Assembly (NCBI RefSeq): GCF_009905375.1
Contig: NC_133655.1
Coordinates: forward strand, 42,012,422 to 42,076,421
Reading direction: 5' to 3'
DNA length: 64,000 nt
Source of the DNA: Apium graveolens
Lineage: Eukaryota; Streptophyta; Magnoliopsida; Apiales; Apiaceae
Made by a program: the position numbers and the translations under genes. The notes below the pieces were generated by a model. The model was given only the letters and a program-made list of their open reading frames with translations. It searched no databases and had not been told where the DNA came from. Shown one piece after another: positions 23,380 through 35,530 of this stretch (position 1 is its first letter; every line of letters starts with the position of its first letter).

Positions 23380-23865
23380 TGAACTGGCTAGTATTTGAGC
23401 TAGGTTCCATTGATGGCAGTGGTAGTGGCTAGACAGAGTTGCAACAGAGAGATACACAGCTCAGAGTTGCCTTCTAGGAGTTTTGTAGTTGTTTATTTTG
23501 TATATGTATATTATGTGGTGATAGTTTGTAGTAGGAGAGGCTGCTATGACAGCCAATTTTGGTGTGTATTCGGATAGGTTCTTTCCAGTTGAATTTTCAG
23601 TTGTACTAGTTGGATTATGTTGGTTATTGTATTTCAGCTGCTTTATCTTATTGTTTAGTTTTTATATATTGTGCGTTGCTATTATTGTTGTTATTATTAT
23701 TGTTGTTTCTATTGTTGGCATTTTTATATTATAATCATTCACTCAGGACGGATCCAATTAAACTGGGGATGAGAATATTGTCTTAGTGGCAACGCTCTCC
23801 TGATGCATAAATATAGACTGCCGGAGCAATCCATATTCTTATATATGACTCTTATGTTTCAGGAG

Positions 23866-25080
23866 ATGCCACCAAAGAGAAACTCTCAGCCCAATAACGG
23901 ATCTTCTGGGGATCCTTCCATGAGTGACATGATAAACTTGTTGCGTCAGCAGTCTGTACACCTGGCCCAACGGCAACAACAATTCTAACAGCAACAATTG
24001 CAACAACAACAACAACAACATCAACAACAGCTCATACAACAACAACAGCAAATCCAACAGCAGCAACTATAAATCCAGCAGTAGCATGAGATAAGGGGGG
24101 CAAATCAGGGTGTTAGTTTTAAGTCTTTTCAAGCAGTGAAGCCCCCAGAGTTTAAAGGAGAAGTAGATCCTGTTGCTGCCAGGATATGGTTAAAGAAGAT
24201 GGAAAAGGCGTTTGCGCTTACCAAGGTGAGTGAGAATTTAAAGACTGATTATGCTAGTTATTTTCTAAAGAATGATTCAAATTATTGGTGGGAATCTACA
24301 CGAGCCCTAAAAGGAGAAGGTCCAATTCCATGGGCCAGATTTACAGAGTTGTTTTTGGAAAAATACTTTTCGGACTGTCTCCATAGTCAAATGGAGGTGG
24401 AATTATTGGAATTGAAACAAGGAGATAGGAGTGTCACGGAATATGAAGCGAAGTTTACAGAGTTGGCCCATATAGCACCAAAATATGTGAGTTCGAAAGC
24501 TCAATGAGCGAAGCGGTTTCAACAAGGATTGAATCCAGAAATAAGGAGTGGAGTTGTACCCTTACAACTCAAGACATATACTTCGGTAGTTCAGGCTGCC
24601 CTAGTGATAGTGAGTGATCAGAAATTAGCTGCAAAGGAACAGGGTGAAAAGAAAAGGAAATTTGAAAGTGGACCCGCTAGGTCAGAATCAGGAATAGCGA
24701 GTCGGAAGTTCCAGCGTTGGTTTGGAAGGAATAAGAATAAGAGGTTTAAGAGGCAGAATTTTCCCTAGGTGAAACCCGGTACTACTTCAGTTAACTCTGC
24801 CCCGACGAGGATGAGTAAGCCAGTGGCTGATTGTAGGATGTGTGGGAAGAAGCACAGTGGACAGTGCTGAGAGAATGTTAATTGTTTTAAGTGTGGACAG
24901 GAAGGTCACTATTCCACGGAGTGTAAGTCTGAGAGTCAAGGGGTTACCTGCTTTAGTTGCGGCAAAGTGGGACACATAGCTAGGAATTGCAAGTCAGTGA
25001 CCCAAGTTAATACGGGAAGGAGTGTGTCCCAAGGACCAGCAACTAGTACTGCTAGAGCTAAAACTTTTAAGATGACCCAG
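23866..25080 (+). pseudogene. Tekay gag, broken
   Basis: Gag begins MPPKRNSQPNNGSS at 23866, which fits the start context just after the leader. A glutamine-rich CAA/CAG tract (23980-24080) follows, then the capsid-type segment VKPPEFKGEVDPVAARIWLK through LELKQGDRSVTEYEAKF. The basic region KRKFESGPARSES precedes two zinc knuckles, CFKCGQEGHYSTEC and CFSCGKVGHIARNC. Stops at about 23986, 24070, 24080, 24505, 24766 and 24868 are mostly explained by C-to-T changes in Gln or Arg codons. The frame is otherwise continuous to 25257. Gag packages element RNA into particles. Confidence 0.9.
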
Positions 25081-25499
25081 AAGTCTCCAGTTCATAATTC
25101 CGATGTGGTTGCAGGTACGCTTTCTCTTAATTTCGTACCTGTTAACATTTTGTTTGATTCGGGAGCGTCCAAATCTTTTATATCTGTGAATTGTATGAAT
25201 AAAATGCAATTTGGTGTTGGAAGACCTAAAAGAACCTTTGACCATAGAAGTGGCTAATAAAGATAAAGTACCCGTAAATCAATTTTGTCCTAGTTGTTTC
25301 CTAGAGATTTCAGGGTATATGTTCCCTGTTGACTTAATACCTTTCGAGTTGGGAGACTTTGATGTTATTTTAGCATGGATTAGTTGTCATTACATAAGGC
25401 AAATATAGACTGTAAGAAAAAAGAGTTGTTATGCATACCCCAGATAATAAAAGGATCAGTTACTAAGGACAGAGGCAAGATAAAAAGTTCATTTCAGTA
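25081..25499 (+). pseudogene. Tekay protease, broken
   Basis: The aspartic protease core is visible as NFVPVNILFDSGASKSFIS, with the catalytic DSGA. Frame changes near 25200-25260 and a stop near 25408 separate it from the RT. The segment FPVDLIPFELGDFDVILAW is the conserved strand ahead of the second half of the fold. It would have cleaved the Gag-Pol polyprotein. Confidence 0.85.
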
Positions 25500-26960
25500 G
25501 TGCAAGTAAAGAGATTATTGCGGCAAGGATGTGAGGCGTATTTGTCTCGTGTGGTGGATACGAAGAAAGAGACCCCTATTTTGGATGAAATTCCCATAGT
25601 AAGAGAATTCCCTGACGTTTTCCCAGAAGAGTTACCGGGATTGCCACCTGATCGAGAGGCAGAGTTCTTTATTGATTTGATTCCTGGAGCTGAACCAGTT
25701 TCTAAGGCTCCATACCGGATGGCCCCAATAGAAATGAAAGAATTGGCTAAGCAACTTCAGGAATTATTGGACAAGGGAGTTATTCGACCCAGTGTTTCTC
25801 CGTGGGGTGCTCCAGTGCTGTTTGTGAAGAAAAAGGATGGAAGTATGAGATTGTGTATTGACTACAGGGAGCTGAACAAGTTGACGATAAAGAATAAGTA
25901 TCTTTTGCCACGAATTAACGATTTGTTTGATCAGCTTAAGGGAGCATGTTACTTCTCAAAGATTGACTTAAGATCTGGCTACCACCAACTGAAGATAAAG
26001 CCTGAAGATATCCCCAAGACTGCATTTAGAACAAGGTATGGCCATTATGAGTTTCTAGTGATGTCGTTTGGATTGACGAATGTGCCAGCAGCTTTTATGG
26101 ATTTGATGAATAGGGTATATAAGGAGTATTTGGATAAGTTTGTTATTGTATTTATTGATGACATCCTCATATATTCGAAGAATCCGGAAGATCACGCAAC
26201 GCATCTACGGATTTCCCTTCAAAAATTAAGAGAAAAGCAATTGTATGCAAAGTTTTCTAAGTGTGAGTTTTGGCTGACAGAAGTACAGTTTCTTGGTCAT
26301 GTAGTAAGTAAGGAAGGTATCAAAGTAGACCCAATAAAGATTAAAGCCGTATCAAAGTGGGAGCAACCGAAGACACCAATGGAAATAAGGAGTTTTCTTG
26401 GGTTAGCAGGATATTATCAATGGTTTGTGAAAGATTTCTCGAAGATTGCATCCCCATTAACCAAGTTGACCAGGAAGAATGAGAAGTTCGTTTGGACGGG
26501 AAAGTTTGAAGAGAGTTTCCAGGAATTGAAACGAAGATTAGTGACGGCTCTAGTGTTAGCATTGCCAGATGAGACGGGAAACTTTGTAATCTATAGTGAT
26601 GCTTCCTTGAAAGGATCAGGTTGTGTGCTAATGCAGCATGATAAAGTTATTGCTTATGCCTCCAGACAGCTAAAGCCTCACGAGCAGAAATATCCAGTTC
26701 ATGACCTTGAGTTGGCGGCTATAGTGTTTGCTCTAAAGTTATGGCGTCACTACTTGTATGGAGAGAAATGCGATATTTATACAGACCATAAGAGCCTGAA
26801 GTACATATTCACGTAGAAAGATTTGAACATGAGACATAGAAGGTGGTTGGAGCTGATTAAGGACTACGATTGTTCGATTAACTATCACCCAGGTAAAGCC
26901 AATGTGGTGGCTGATGCCTTGAGTAGAAAAGAAAGGCTGAATATGGTTAAGATTGCGGAG
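25500..26960 (+). pseudogene. Tekay reverse transcriptase and RNase H
   Basis: This is the best preserved coding part, open for 438 codons. Landmarks are [70 protein letters not shown] and the catalytic [11 protein letters not shown]. RNase H follows, with [15 protein letters not shown], the [11 protein letters not shown] block containing the active-site Glu, and [17 protein letters not shown] at 26814 stands at a Gln position, after which the domain continues in the same frame to VADALSRKE. It converts element RNA to DNA. Confidence 0.94.
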
Positions 26961-28471
26961 GAATTAGAATAAGACTTGGAAAGAATGGAGATTGAGGTTC
27001 GAGTACCTAGCGAAAGTCAGGAGCAACTATATGAAGTCACTTTCCAGCCGGTATTGATGGAAAAGATCAAAAAGTGTCAAGAAGGAGTTATGGAACAAGA
27101 GTTGGATACTTTGACGGGAGAAGAGTTGTGTACTCAAAAAGATAGTCAAGGTTTGTATAGATTTTCATCCAGAGTTTGGATTCCTAATGTAACAGAATTG
27201 AAGAATGAGGTATTACACGAAGCACATAACTATAGGTTTTCTATCCACCCTGGTAGTACTAAGATGTATCAGGACTTGAAGACAATTTTTTGGTGGCCCA
27301 GAGTGAAGAAGGATATTGCCAATTGGGTAAGTAAGTGTCATGTATGTCAAATGGTGAAAGCAGAGCATCAACGACGGAGTGGATTGTTACAACCTTTGGA
27401 AATTCCCCAGTGGAAATGGGAAGAGATTGCTATGGATTTTGTAGTGGGATTTCCAAAGACGAGAGCAAATCATGATGCTATTTGGGTAATCATTGATAGG
27501 TTGACTAAGTCAGCGCATTTTCTTCCGATCAATGAAAGGTATTAGTTGGAAAATCTAGTTAAGTTATACTTGGATGAGATAGTTACCAAATATGGAGTGC
27601 CTGTTTCCATAGTATCAGATCGAGACCCGAGATTAAACTCCAGGTTCTGAACTAAATTCTAAGAGTGCCTAAGAACGAAATTGAATATGAGCACCGCTTA
27701 TCATCCTTAGACGGATGGCCAAAGTGAAAGAACGATTCAAACTATAGAGGATATGTTGAAAGTCCGTGTTCTGGATTTTAAGGGTAATTGGGATGAACAC
27801 CTACCTTTGATTGAGTTCTCGTATAATAACAGTTACCATTCTAGTATCGGGATGCCACCTTACGAAGCTTTGTATGGAAGAAAGTGTAGATCACCGTTGT
27901 ATTGGGATGAGGTAGAAGAAAAGAAAGTGTTAGGTCCTGAGTTGGTTTAGCAAACCAGAGATGCCATAATGTTGATTCGAAAAAGGTTGGAAACAGCCCA
28001 AGATAGATAGAGAAAATATGCAGATTTACATAGGAAATATATGGACTTCGAGATAGGAGCTCTGGTGTTACTAAAGGTATCACCTTGGAAAGGGTTAGTA
28101 CGATTTGGTTAGAAGGGTAAACTTAGCCCTAGATTTATAGGACCCTTTGAGGTTTTGAAGAAAGTGGGAAAGGTCGATTATGAGATAGCGTTACCACCGC
28201 AGTGGCAGCACATTATAATGTGTTCCACGTGTCTATGTTGAAGCCCTATGTCCCTAATTCGAATCAAGTCATAGAATATGAACCGATTGAGCTTCAGCCA
28301 GATTTGTCCTATGTGGAACAACCGGTCCAAATCCTAGATCATAAGGAACGAGTCCTTAGGAATAAGTCGATCCCTATAGTAAAAGTTTTATGGAGAAATC
28401 CTCGAGTAGAAGAGTCTACTTGGGAATTAGAGTCAGACATGCTTGATAAATATCCTCATTTGTTTAGTTAA
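26961..28471 (+). pseudogene. Tekay integrase with C-terminal chromodomain-like tail
   Basis: The HHCC zinc region reads HEAHNYRFSIHPG then KCHVCQMVKAEH. The core has MDFVVGFPKTRANHDAIWVI and then SDRDPRL with the second Asp. The Glu region reads [11 protein letters not shown]. Stops occur near 27543, 27648, 27660, 27709, 27949 and 28008, mostly one C-to-T change from Gln or Trp codons. A one-base deletion near 28208 shifts frame into the tail, which has NVFHVSMLKPY, QILDHKERVLRNK and PIVKVLWRN through ESTWELESDM. That tail is the divergent chromodomain characteristic of Tekay/Del elements, which targets insertion to chromatin. Confidence 0.9.
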
Positions 28472-28498
28472 GTCAGATTCTGGGGACAGAATCTTTTT

Positions 28499-28511
28499 AA
28501 GGGGGAAAGGA
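28499..28511 (+). other. Tekay polypurine tract
   Basis: AAGGGGGAAAGGA directly precedes the 3' LTR and would prime plus-strand synthesis. Confidence 0.85.
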
Positions 28512-31418
28512 TATAATGACACGTGTATTTTTCTTTTTATTTTAATATTCAAAAGTGTAATAAAGGTTTAAATAATTAAATAAAATGTGTGTAATGATTT
28601 TGGCAGCGGTTACTGATTGTTATTTAATTATTTATGATTTGTTGTTATGTGGGATTGAATTGTGTGATTTACTAGTGAGTTATTTGATTAAAAGTGATTT
28701 TATTGTAATTATAATTCCATAAATACTTGGGTTATTTCTAAAATTGGTTTTATAATTTTATTATTTCAATAATTATTTTTAGGACTTTATAAAATTGAGA
28801 AATCAATATTTTATTAATTATTTATTTTTAAATGATTTTCTGACTGTGTTTAATGGTAAAATCCATATTTAATTATGGAAATCTTTAAAAATTACGAAAC
28901 TCATATTTTATGAAGTTTATAATATTCTGAGAATTTTAAAATTATTTTGGAAATTTTCGGGAATCGTTTCACCCGCGCGTCGTTTCGTTATTTGTTAAAA
29001 AGCGGGTACGAAGAGCACCTTAAAAAGTGTTTTAAAAATTTCGAAATTTACATTTTGTAAACTCCGGGATATTTATATTATTTTAACTTTATTTTGGTAA
29101 TTTTTCGAAACTATTTTGAGGATGGTTGGGTTCGCTAAATTCAGATTCCGGGGCGAAATTTTGGTTCTCGGGTATATCAGGGATTTGTGTCAAAATCTTA
29201 TAAAAAAATTAACACGTATCCAATTAACAGATAATGTCAGCAGTTGGTTTTGGGAGAGTAAAACATCGTCTCTCATTTGTCTCTCTCTCAGCCTCGGCTG
29301 TAATTTCTTTCGTTTCTCTCGATTCTCTCTCGATTATCTCTGTTCTCTCTCTCTCCGCTCTCCTGTTTCCTTGCCGTTGCACCTGGTTGTCGCTGTTCTT
29401 GTTTTCCGGCCCATTTCTGGTGAGCCGCCGCTTGATTTTTCTTGCTTGGCTGGTTTGATTTGTGTTAATCAGTTATGTATATGCATATGATTATATGTAT
29501 GTGTGTACCTGTGTGTAAGTGTGTGTGAATGTGTGTGTGCATGTGTGTGTGTGGCGCGGTGGCGCGTGTGTGCAGCTTTGCAGTGTGTGCAGCTGTGCAG
29601 TGTGTTGTGCGGGTTTGGCTTGTGTTCTCTGTTGGGTTGGTTTGGGATTCACAGTTGGGCCTCGTTGTTTTGGGCCTCTACTGTTGGGCCGAGTTTTGCA
29701 GTTGGACTCGATTATTGCAGCCTTTAATTTTATTTCCTATTTTCTGAAGGATTTTTGATTAATATTCATGATATTAATTATTTGTGCGAAGTAATTCTTA
29801 AGGATAAATCGGTGAAATTTTGTGTTGGAAACCCGAGAATTTATCGGGTACCCGCAAAATTTTGCCACCGTACCGTGATGACTCGTTACGAGCGGACGGT
29901 GGACGGTGATTACGATGATCTGAGTCCTAAATTTTATAAATAAATAAAATGATTTGTATAAAATGTTTTCAAAAATAAATTGTGCGTAAATGGATACGTG
30001 AATATGGAATTGGCATGGGAATAAAATATGAGTTGTTGTGATTGTTGACGTCGAATGTAATCGATGGGTAGTCTTATAAATAAAGAAGTTGCAGCCAAAA
30101 TTTCCTAAAAATATATTTGTAAGTGTACGTATTTATATTATACGTGTTACCCCTAATAGTATTCTGACTACGTGATTATGTGATTATGTGTATAATAATA
30201 ATACGAGTCGGGTTATCAGATTGGGTTGTTAGAATTTGAGGATATCAAGCATGTCGGTATAACTGATTAGGGTATTCTGTATTTGTAGATTCCGATCGAG
30301 TTTTCCCAGGATTAAAGTCAGCGTGAAAGCTACTTAGGGTTTTGTAAAGCGTTGCAAGGCAAGTACCCCTGACCATTCTTTTATGGTTCAGTACGTATGA
30401 ATAGCTAAAATGTTTTACTTTCGTAATGGAACATAAACGTTTTAAGTTACGTATCCCCTGTACTTGAAAATGTTGTTTAAAATTATGTTTTGGGGAAAAG
30501 TAACTTCTGAGAACACCTAACTCTAAACGTGATTAAAATGAAAAGAGGATTTGAATAGTGTGCTGTGACAGAATTGATTTTAATAAGAGATAGGTAAAAG
30601 TGATTTTGAAAACTGGATAAAACGATCAGATATGGGATACGTTGGGGCCAGAGTAGGCCTATTGAGGTGGCGTAAGAGGCTAATTCGGTTGCGCGCACTG
30701 TATAACCGATTAGTCCAGCAGGTCAGAGACCTAGGTAGTCTCTGAGTTCTGGAACAGGTAAATGAAATGGCAGTTGGAGCCTTCTGGTGTTGATAGCCTG
30801 ATCAGCTGTTTTCACATATCCGCTACGTATCTGATTTGGATTTTTGATTCCCGTAAGGGCATGAGTAGTTGATACAGCGGTTTTATAAATGTGATTAGCA
30901 TGCTAAAATTGTACTCTGGTATTTATACAGCACACTGTTATGTTGTTTTGATAAAGCATGCTAGTTAGTGATATCCAGTTATCTCTGATTTTCATTATAA
31001 AATGTTGATATCATGATTACAGCTCTGTCCCCATTGTTGTTACATTACTGCTTTTATTCCGTTATTCATATTTTGGTGCTGCTGAGCGATTATGCTCACC
31101 CTTGCAACTGTTATGTATATCTCGCAGATGCCTAGAAGACCAGTCAGACAGACCCATATTCCCGCCCCTACTGGACCCGGCTCCTCTGAGGTAGTTTGTA
31201 TCAGGCCATGAGGTCTGATGAGTTGCTGAATAAAGTTAGAGTGTGTTAGATGTTGAATAAAGAGTTTGTAATAATGAGAGCCTGAATTATACTTGAACCT
31301 GGATCGGATCTTGGTTTGGGGTCAAGTTAGTATATTTCAATAATAATCTTGTTGTTTATATTTTTGGTAATTGTGTTTAGTGACGTCAACTCATGACCCC
31401 GGGGTTGAGGCCGTCACA
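28512..31418 (+). repeat. 3' LTR of the Tekay element
   Basis: This 2907-bp partner of 19767-22649 begins TATAATGACACG after the polypurine tract and ends GAGGCCGTCACA. It matches the 5' LTR along the whole length with scattered substitutions and a few short indels. Sequence after 31418 returns to the copia LTR. Confidence 0.92.
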
Positions 31419-31870
31419 GAAATGCTTACAAAATACAGCTTGATATGTTTCTCTGAAAATAAGCTTGCTTATTTAAATGTTCTACTTGTTTCACTTGGTT
31501 TATATATCACCAAGTTTACATGAAAATAAGAAAAGATAATAAAATAAAACATATATAGTCTAACTCCATGCTGCTTCACTACTCTATTCCAGCATCTTTG
31601 AATATCTTTACAATTGCATGGAAATGGTAATGCTTCTTTGTTCTCAAATTCCTGCTTAACTGGCTGCCACATTCCTTTTGCAAACACCCAATGCATGTGA
31701 CTGTGTTATCACTGTCAACAGCTATTTGAATTTGATCATCCGTCGGGATTATGCTTGTCATCCGTCGGGAACCTTGTTGATCATCCGTCGAGTGCTACAA
31801 ATTTTATTAAGTTAAATCTACTAAGGTGTTTTATTTAACATATTCTCAAGTTCACAACATATTCCTAACA
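31419..31870 (-). repeat. Copia LTR, proximal part
   Basis: On the minus strand this starts TGTTAGGAATATG at 31870. It contains three copies of a TCATCCGTCGG motif (plus coordinates about 31736, 31758 and 31781). It joins 19465-19766 once the Tekay element is removed, giving an LTR of about 750 bp. The first five plus-strand bases (GAAAT) are the right target repeat of the Tekay insertion. Confidence 0.85.
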
Positions 31871-32350
31871 GTAAATTTGACTTTAGGACTGCCAAGAGGT
31901 GAACAAGTTGTTCAATTTGAGAAGGATAGATCTGCATATAACAAATGGAGGGCACAATTCCATAAGAAGAGGATAACTAAGTTGATGGTGGCTGATGCAA
32001 TTGGAATGTCCACAGAAGCTAATGAGAAGTTTAAACAAAATTTCATGGTCCTCATGACAAATTTGTTCATAAGGACGGATAAGACTGCAAATTTCAGCCA
32101 ATATGCACTCGGATTCAAAGGAAATTATGAAAATGCAAAAACCTTCAATTGGTGCAAGCCAGTTTTAGATAATATCAAGGAAGCACATGAGTCATGGTGG
32201 AAGAATCCACATACACAATATTATACGGGTTCACTTGTCTTCCTTCTCGTAATTAAATACTAAATGTTCTTCCATCATGACATATTATTTATAAATGATC
32301 TAATTTCTATTTCATTTTATATTTCAGTTTCTTTACCTTGATCGAACAAA
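31871..32350 (+). pseudogene. KI-MULE ULP-like gene, conserved N-terminal region exons
   Basis: After the copia insertion the MULE gene resumes. A likely acceptor (TTTAG) precedes 31888, and the exon reads GLPRGEQVVQFEKDRSAYNK, then EANEKFKQNFMVLMTNLFIR and NWCKPVLDNIKEAHESW, ending near the donor GTAATTAAA at about 32250. A short block, FLYLDRTKHE (about 32326-32355), follows after an AG. This wording is typical of the region upstream of the Ulp1 catalytic domain in many plant MULE-associated proteins. Its molecular role is not known to me. Confidence 0.6.
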
Positions 32351-32793
32351 ACATGAATGAATAATTGCAGAAATGACACTACCACCATTCATTGAATGAA
32401 AGACATCATTAATAGCAAACCGAAGCAAAGCTAAAATGTATGATGATAGTTTTGGAAAAGGACAAACTATAAGTTTAATTCAGAATTGAACATATAATTC
32501 AATAACTAGCTTTTATGTTCTAAAAGTTTATTATAAAATAAAGAGTACTTTATTTAGTGTTTTATATTTGCAAGTTGAAAAATTCAAGTCACAAAACCAA
32601 GAAGGGGAATATATTATGAAGAATACTTTATCTGATCAAAATCAATTAACTGATAAAAAAGATAATGACCCAAGTACAGTACATCTTGATAACCAAACTG
32701 AGGGTATACAAAATAAATTTCAATTACATTATAGAATCAAAAATTAACATTTTGAATTTCAATTTATAATTTTTTTTGTATAAAATGATAATA

Positions 32794-33951
32794 GGTGTTC
32801 GACAACATTCATGTTGATGACAAAAATGAGGATCAGCAGCAGAGATTCAAAATAGATCATATTGACATTGATGAGGAATTTATCAACAAGGTGAATTATC
32901 TTCTCAAATGTTTTCCATTTCTCTGTATAACATATATACAATGTTGCTTACACATGACATGACCGCAAGGGACTATATGTTTATTGTACATTACTTATTG
33001 TACAGGAATTTGAATTAAAGAACATTTGGAGAACTCCAAAAGAAACAATTCAAGGAGTAAGGTCAAGCCTCTTCATTTCAGATGAAGAGTTGATTGACAG
33101 TGATATTATGTCAATTGCAAAGGAAATTGAAAAAAATCATACGAACAATGACATTATCACGAAGCAGGTACAATGTGGTTGTAACTTCGATTTATAATTT
33201 TTTCTTTTATATTTTACATAATTATGCAATTAAATTGTTTATTTTTATGGAACTAGGAAATGATATCACAACTTGAGGTGGAATTAACTCAAATGGAGTC
33301 AATTCATAAAAAAATCAAGAAAAGCTTGAAACAAGCAAACACACTTTTCCCAAACAACGAAAAGTGGAAAGAGCTTCAAGAAAAGTTTGCCAAAATAAGT
33401 GGAGGTGCAAAAAAAAAGGTATAACAAATAATTAAAAAAATACAAAATTTTTTATGTAAGCCCTGATATAATTCATCCTTGATCCAAGTACTATTAATCT
33501 TCCATTTTATTAATCAAATGAACTTTATTTTTCTCAATTTCCAACGTTTTTTTTCTTGTAAGATATATATCAAATATGTAGTTGCTTATTTGTCAAATTA
33601 GATTCTTATGTTTATACATGATTAAGATGTAACTCTTATGTTTATATCAATTTTAATAAATCTGTATAAAAAGACTATCATATTTCCAGTTTACAAGAAT
33701 GATTGTGTCTACTCTTTTAACTTCGTTAATGACTATTATGTTTAGTAATTGTAACTCATTTTTTACTTTATTAATTTAATTTAATAAGATGACATTAAAT
33801 TTTTTTTCAGAAACAATATTGAAGTACATTGGCCAGAATCAAAGTGCACTCCAAATTTGTGTGTGTATGGGCCTGATTTATCAGAAAATGACTGGAAAGT
33901 CATTGATATATTAGCTCTTAATGATTTTGATAGAGCCTACAATAAGCTATA
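32794..33951 (+). pseudogene. KI-MULE ULP-like gene, linker exons and start of catalytic exon
   Basis: Exon-like blocks occur at 32794-32892 (VFDNIHVDDKNEDQQQRFKI), 33005-33168 (EFELKNIWRTPKETIQGVRS) and 33256-33420 (EMISQLEVELTQMESIHKKI, likely coiled coil). Another runs 33811-33951 (VYGPDLSENDWKVIDILAL then DFDRAYNKLY). AG precedes and GT or GG follows most blocks. The last block is cut at LY by the Athila copy B LTR at 33952 and continues at about 43657. Confidence 0.5.
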
Positions 33952-35389
33952 TGTTGAGTGGCATTTATGACACTCTATTATGCTCTAATAAGCTTTGAAT
34001 TGATGCATTTGTACTCAAGTTGTTAAGTATTTTAACGTATTTTCTAGTGTTTTTACATTTCAGGCATTAATCTGTGAATCAGGTAAATTAGCATTGTTTT
34101 CATGCTAATATGGTGTCTAAGTGGTGTTGGAATAAAAGCTCGTGAAGACCGGCTCGTAGCTGCAAGATAAAAAAAAGAAAAGAAATTGTTTCTAGCAGAA
34201 GTCCAGCGCGCCCGCGCTGATGAAGCGCGCGCCCGCGCCAGAAGTACAGAGAGCCAGCGCTCCCGCGCTGATAAAGCGTGCGGTCGCGCCGTGTCGGGTT
34301 AATAAAATCATAATTCTACTACAATTCTATTTTCTGAACTCCTAGGTTGATTGGGCTGCTATATATTGATAAATAAAGATTGTTTTTAAAGAGAGAGACT
34401 AACCAAAGCACGAGGAGAAGACGACAAGAGACCTATAGCACAATTCAACAAAGGCAAAGACGATATAGTTTATTCTTGTGAATCTTTGTTTTGAGTTATA
34501 ATCTTGGATGCTCGTTTCTTGTTTTGTTGAACCTATAATCTTGTTTGTACTTGGTTTTAATTATTCGTTATAAAGACTACGTTTATTATATCATGTTTTC
34601 ATCGGAACCCACGTTAATGATGAGTCCGATTATGGGCTAATCGTTATCGTGGGGTTCTAGCGGATTTATTTATGGATTTCTTTAGTTAAATTGTTTGATG
34701 CCTTAGTATGTGGTGATTGTATGATATCCTAGTATTGGTTGTGCATATTCGTCTTATGAGCGTCGCGAACTTATAAGATATTGTGTTAATTCTTAATGAA
34801 GTGAAAGTGAATTTAAGGATTTAGAACTTGCCATGCTAGCATAGGTTCATGTATTGTTATGCGTGATTCGTAGGTAATTTTAACCATCTTACTTGCCCTG
34901 TGTAATCAAGATAGATGAATTATGCTTAAACAGTTATATTGTCAAATTCTATAGACATATAGGGTCTCAATATAATTGGTGACTATTCAGCTTCTATCTC
35001 TTTTGTGGATGTCTGGTAGTATGGTACTCGTGCAATGAAAGTTGGCGTTTATCAGTTTCGTGTTGTTTGATTAGTGTCATCACCATTGCATGTTAAGGTT
35101 AAGAATAATAAGGCTATTAAATGAAGTACTTAGTGAAGTTAGAATCCCATGTTTATAATATTTATTAATTCAATTAATCTTATTCTAATTATTAGTTTAA
35201 TTCGTAGTTAAAAACAACCTCATTTTGTTATCATCTTAGCATTGAATAATAACCATACATTGTTGCTTAGGTGCATAAATTAATTAGTTAACCAATAAAG
35301 TCTCTATGGGAACGAACTAGAAAAGATTCGATACTACTTGCGAACTCGTAGACTTGCGTGTAATATGAGTGCGTGTTTAGCGACTAACA
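33952..35389 (+). repeat. 5' LTR of Athila copy B
   Basis: The LTR begins TGTTGAGTGG and ends GACTAACA, matching the LTR at 2616-3925. A TATATAT at 34360-34366 matches the TATA position in copy A. At about 34198-34298 it carries two units of a GC-rich palindromic repeat (CCAGCGCGCCCGCGCTG-like), which copy A has only in part. Confidence 0.9.
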
Positions 35390-35395
35390 AGTTTT

Positions 35396-35414
35396 TGGCG
35401 CCACTGCTGGGGAC
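35396..35414 (+). other. Athila primer-binding site (tRNA-Asp type)
   Basis: TGGCGCCACTGCTGGGGAC lies six bases after the LTR. It is close to the TGGCGCCGTTGCCGGGGA site, complementary to plant tRNA-Asp, that Athila and Tat elements commonly use. Confidence 0.8.
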
Positions 35415-35530
35415 TGCAGTGTTAATTGATAGTTTATGTGCTTTCTATCAGTGGTCGTTAAAGTTCATTGACTCGGACATTGTTACTTATCTGCTTCCTT
35501 GTCTTATTTCAGGTATTCTAGCGAGGGTGT

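Larger units (their letters stand above)
19767..31418 (+). mobile_element. Tekay-type chromovirus (Ty3/gypsy), complete structure, degraded coding
   Basis: An 11,652-bp element with two LTRs of 2883 and 2907 bp, a primer-binding site, an upstream ORF, gag with two zinc knuckles, protease, RT, RNase H, integrase with a C-terminal chromodomain-like tail, and a polypurine tract. The target site repeat is GAATT on the left (19762-19766) and GAAAT on the right (31419-31423), differing at one base. It sits inside the copia LTR. The first 290 or so aligned bases of the two LTRs show about seven differences by eye, suggesting moderate age. All genes carry stops. Confidence 0.93.
19232..31870 (-). mobile_element. 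Ty1/copia retrotransposon in reverse orientation, truncated, with nested Tekay element
   Basis: Reading on the minus strand, the element starts at 31870 with its 5' LTR (TGTTAGGAATATG). The LTR is interrupted by the Tekay insertion, resumes at 19766 and ends at 19465 (GGGAATAACA). A primer-binding site and the first codons of gag follow, and then the element stops near 19232. All of pol and the 3' LTR are missing. The flanking MULE sequence shows GTAAATTT on both sides (19220-19227 and 31871-31878), which includes a possible 5-bp target duplication (GTAAA). Confidence 0.8.
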
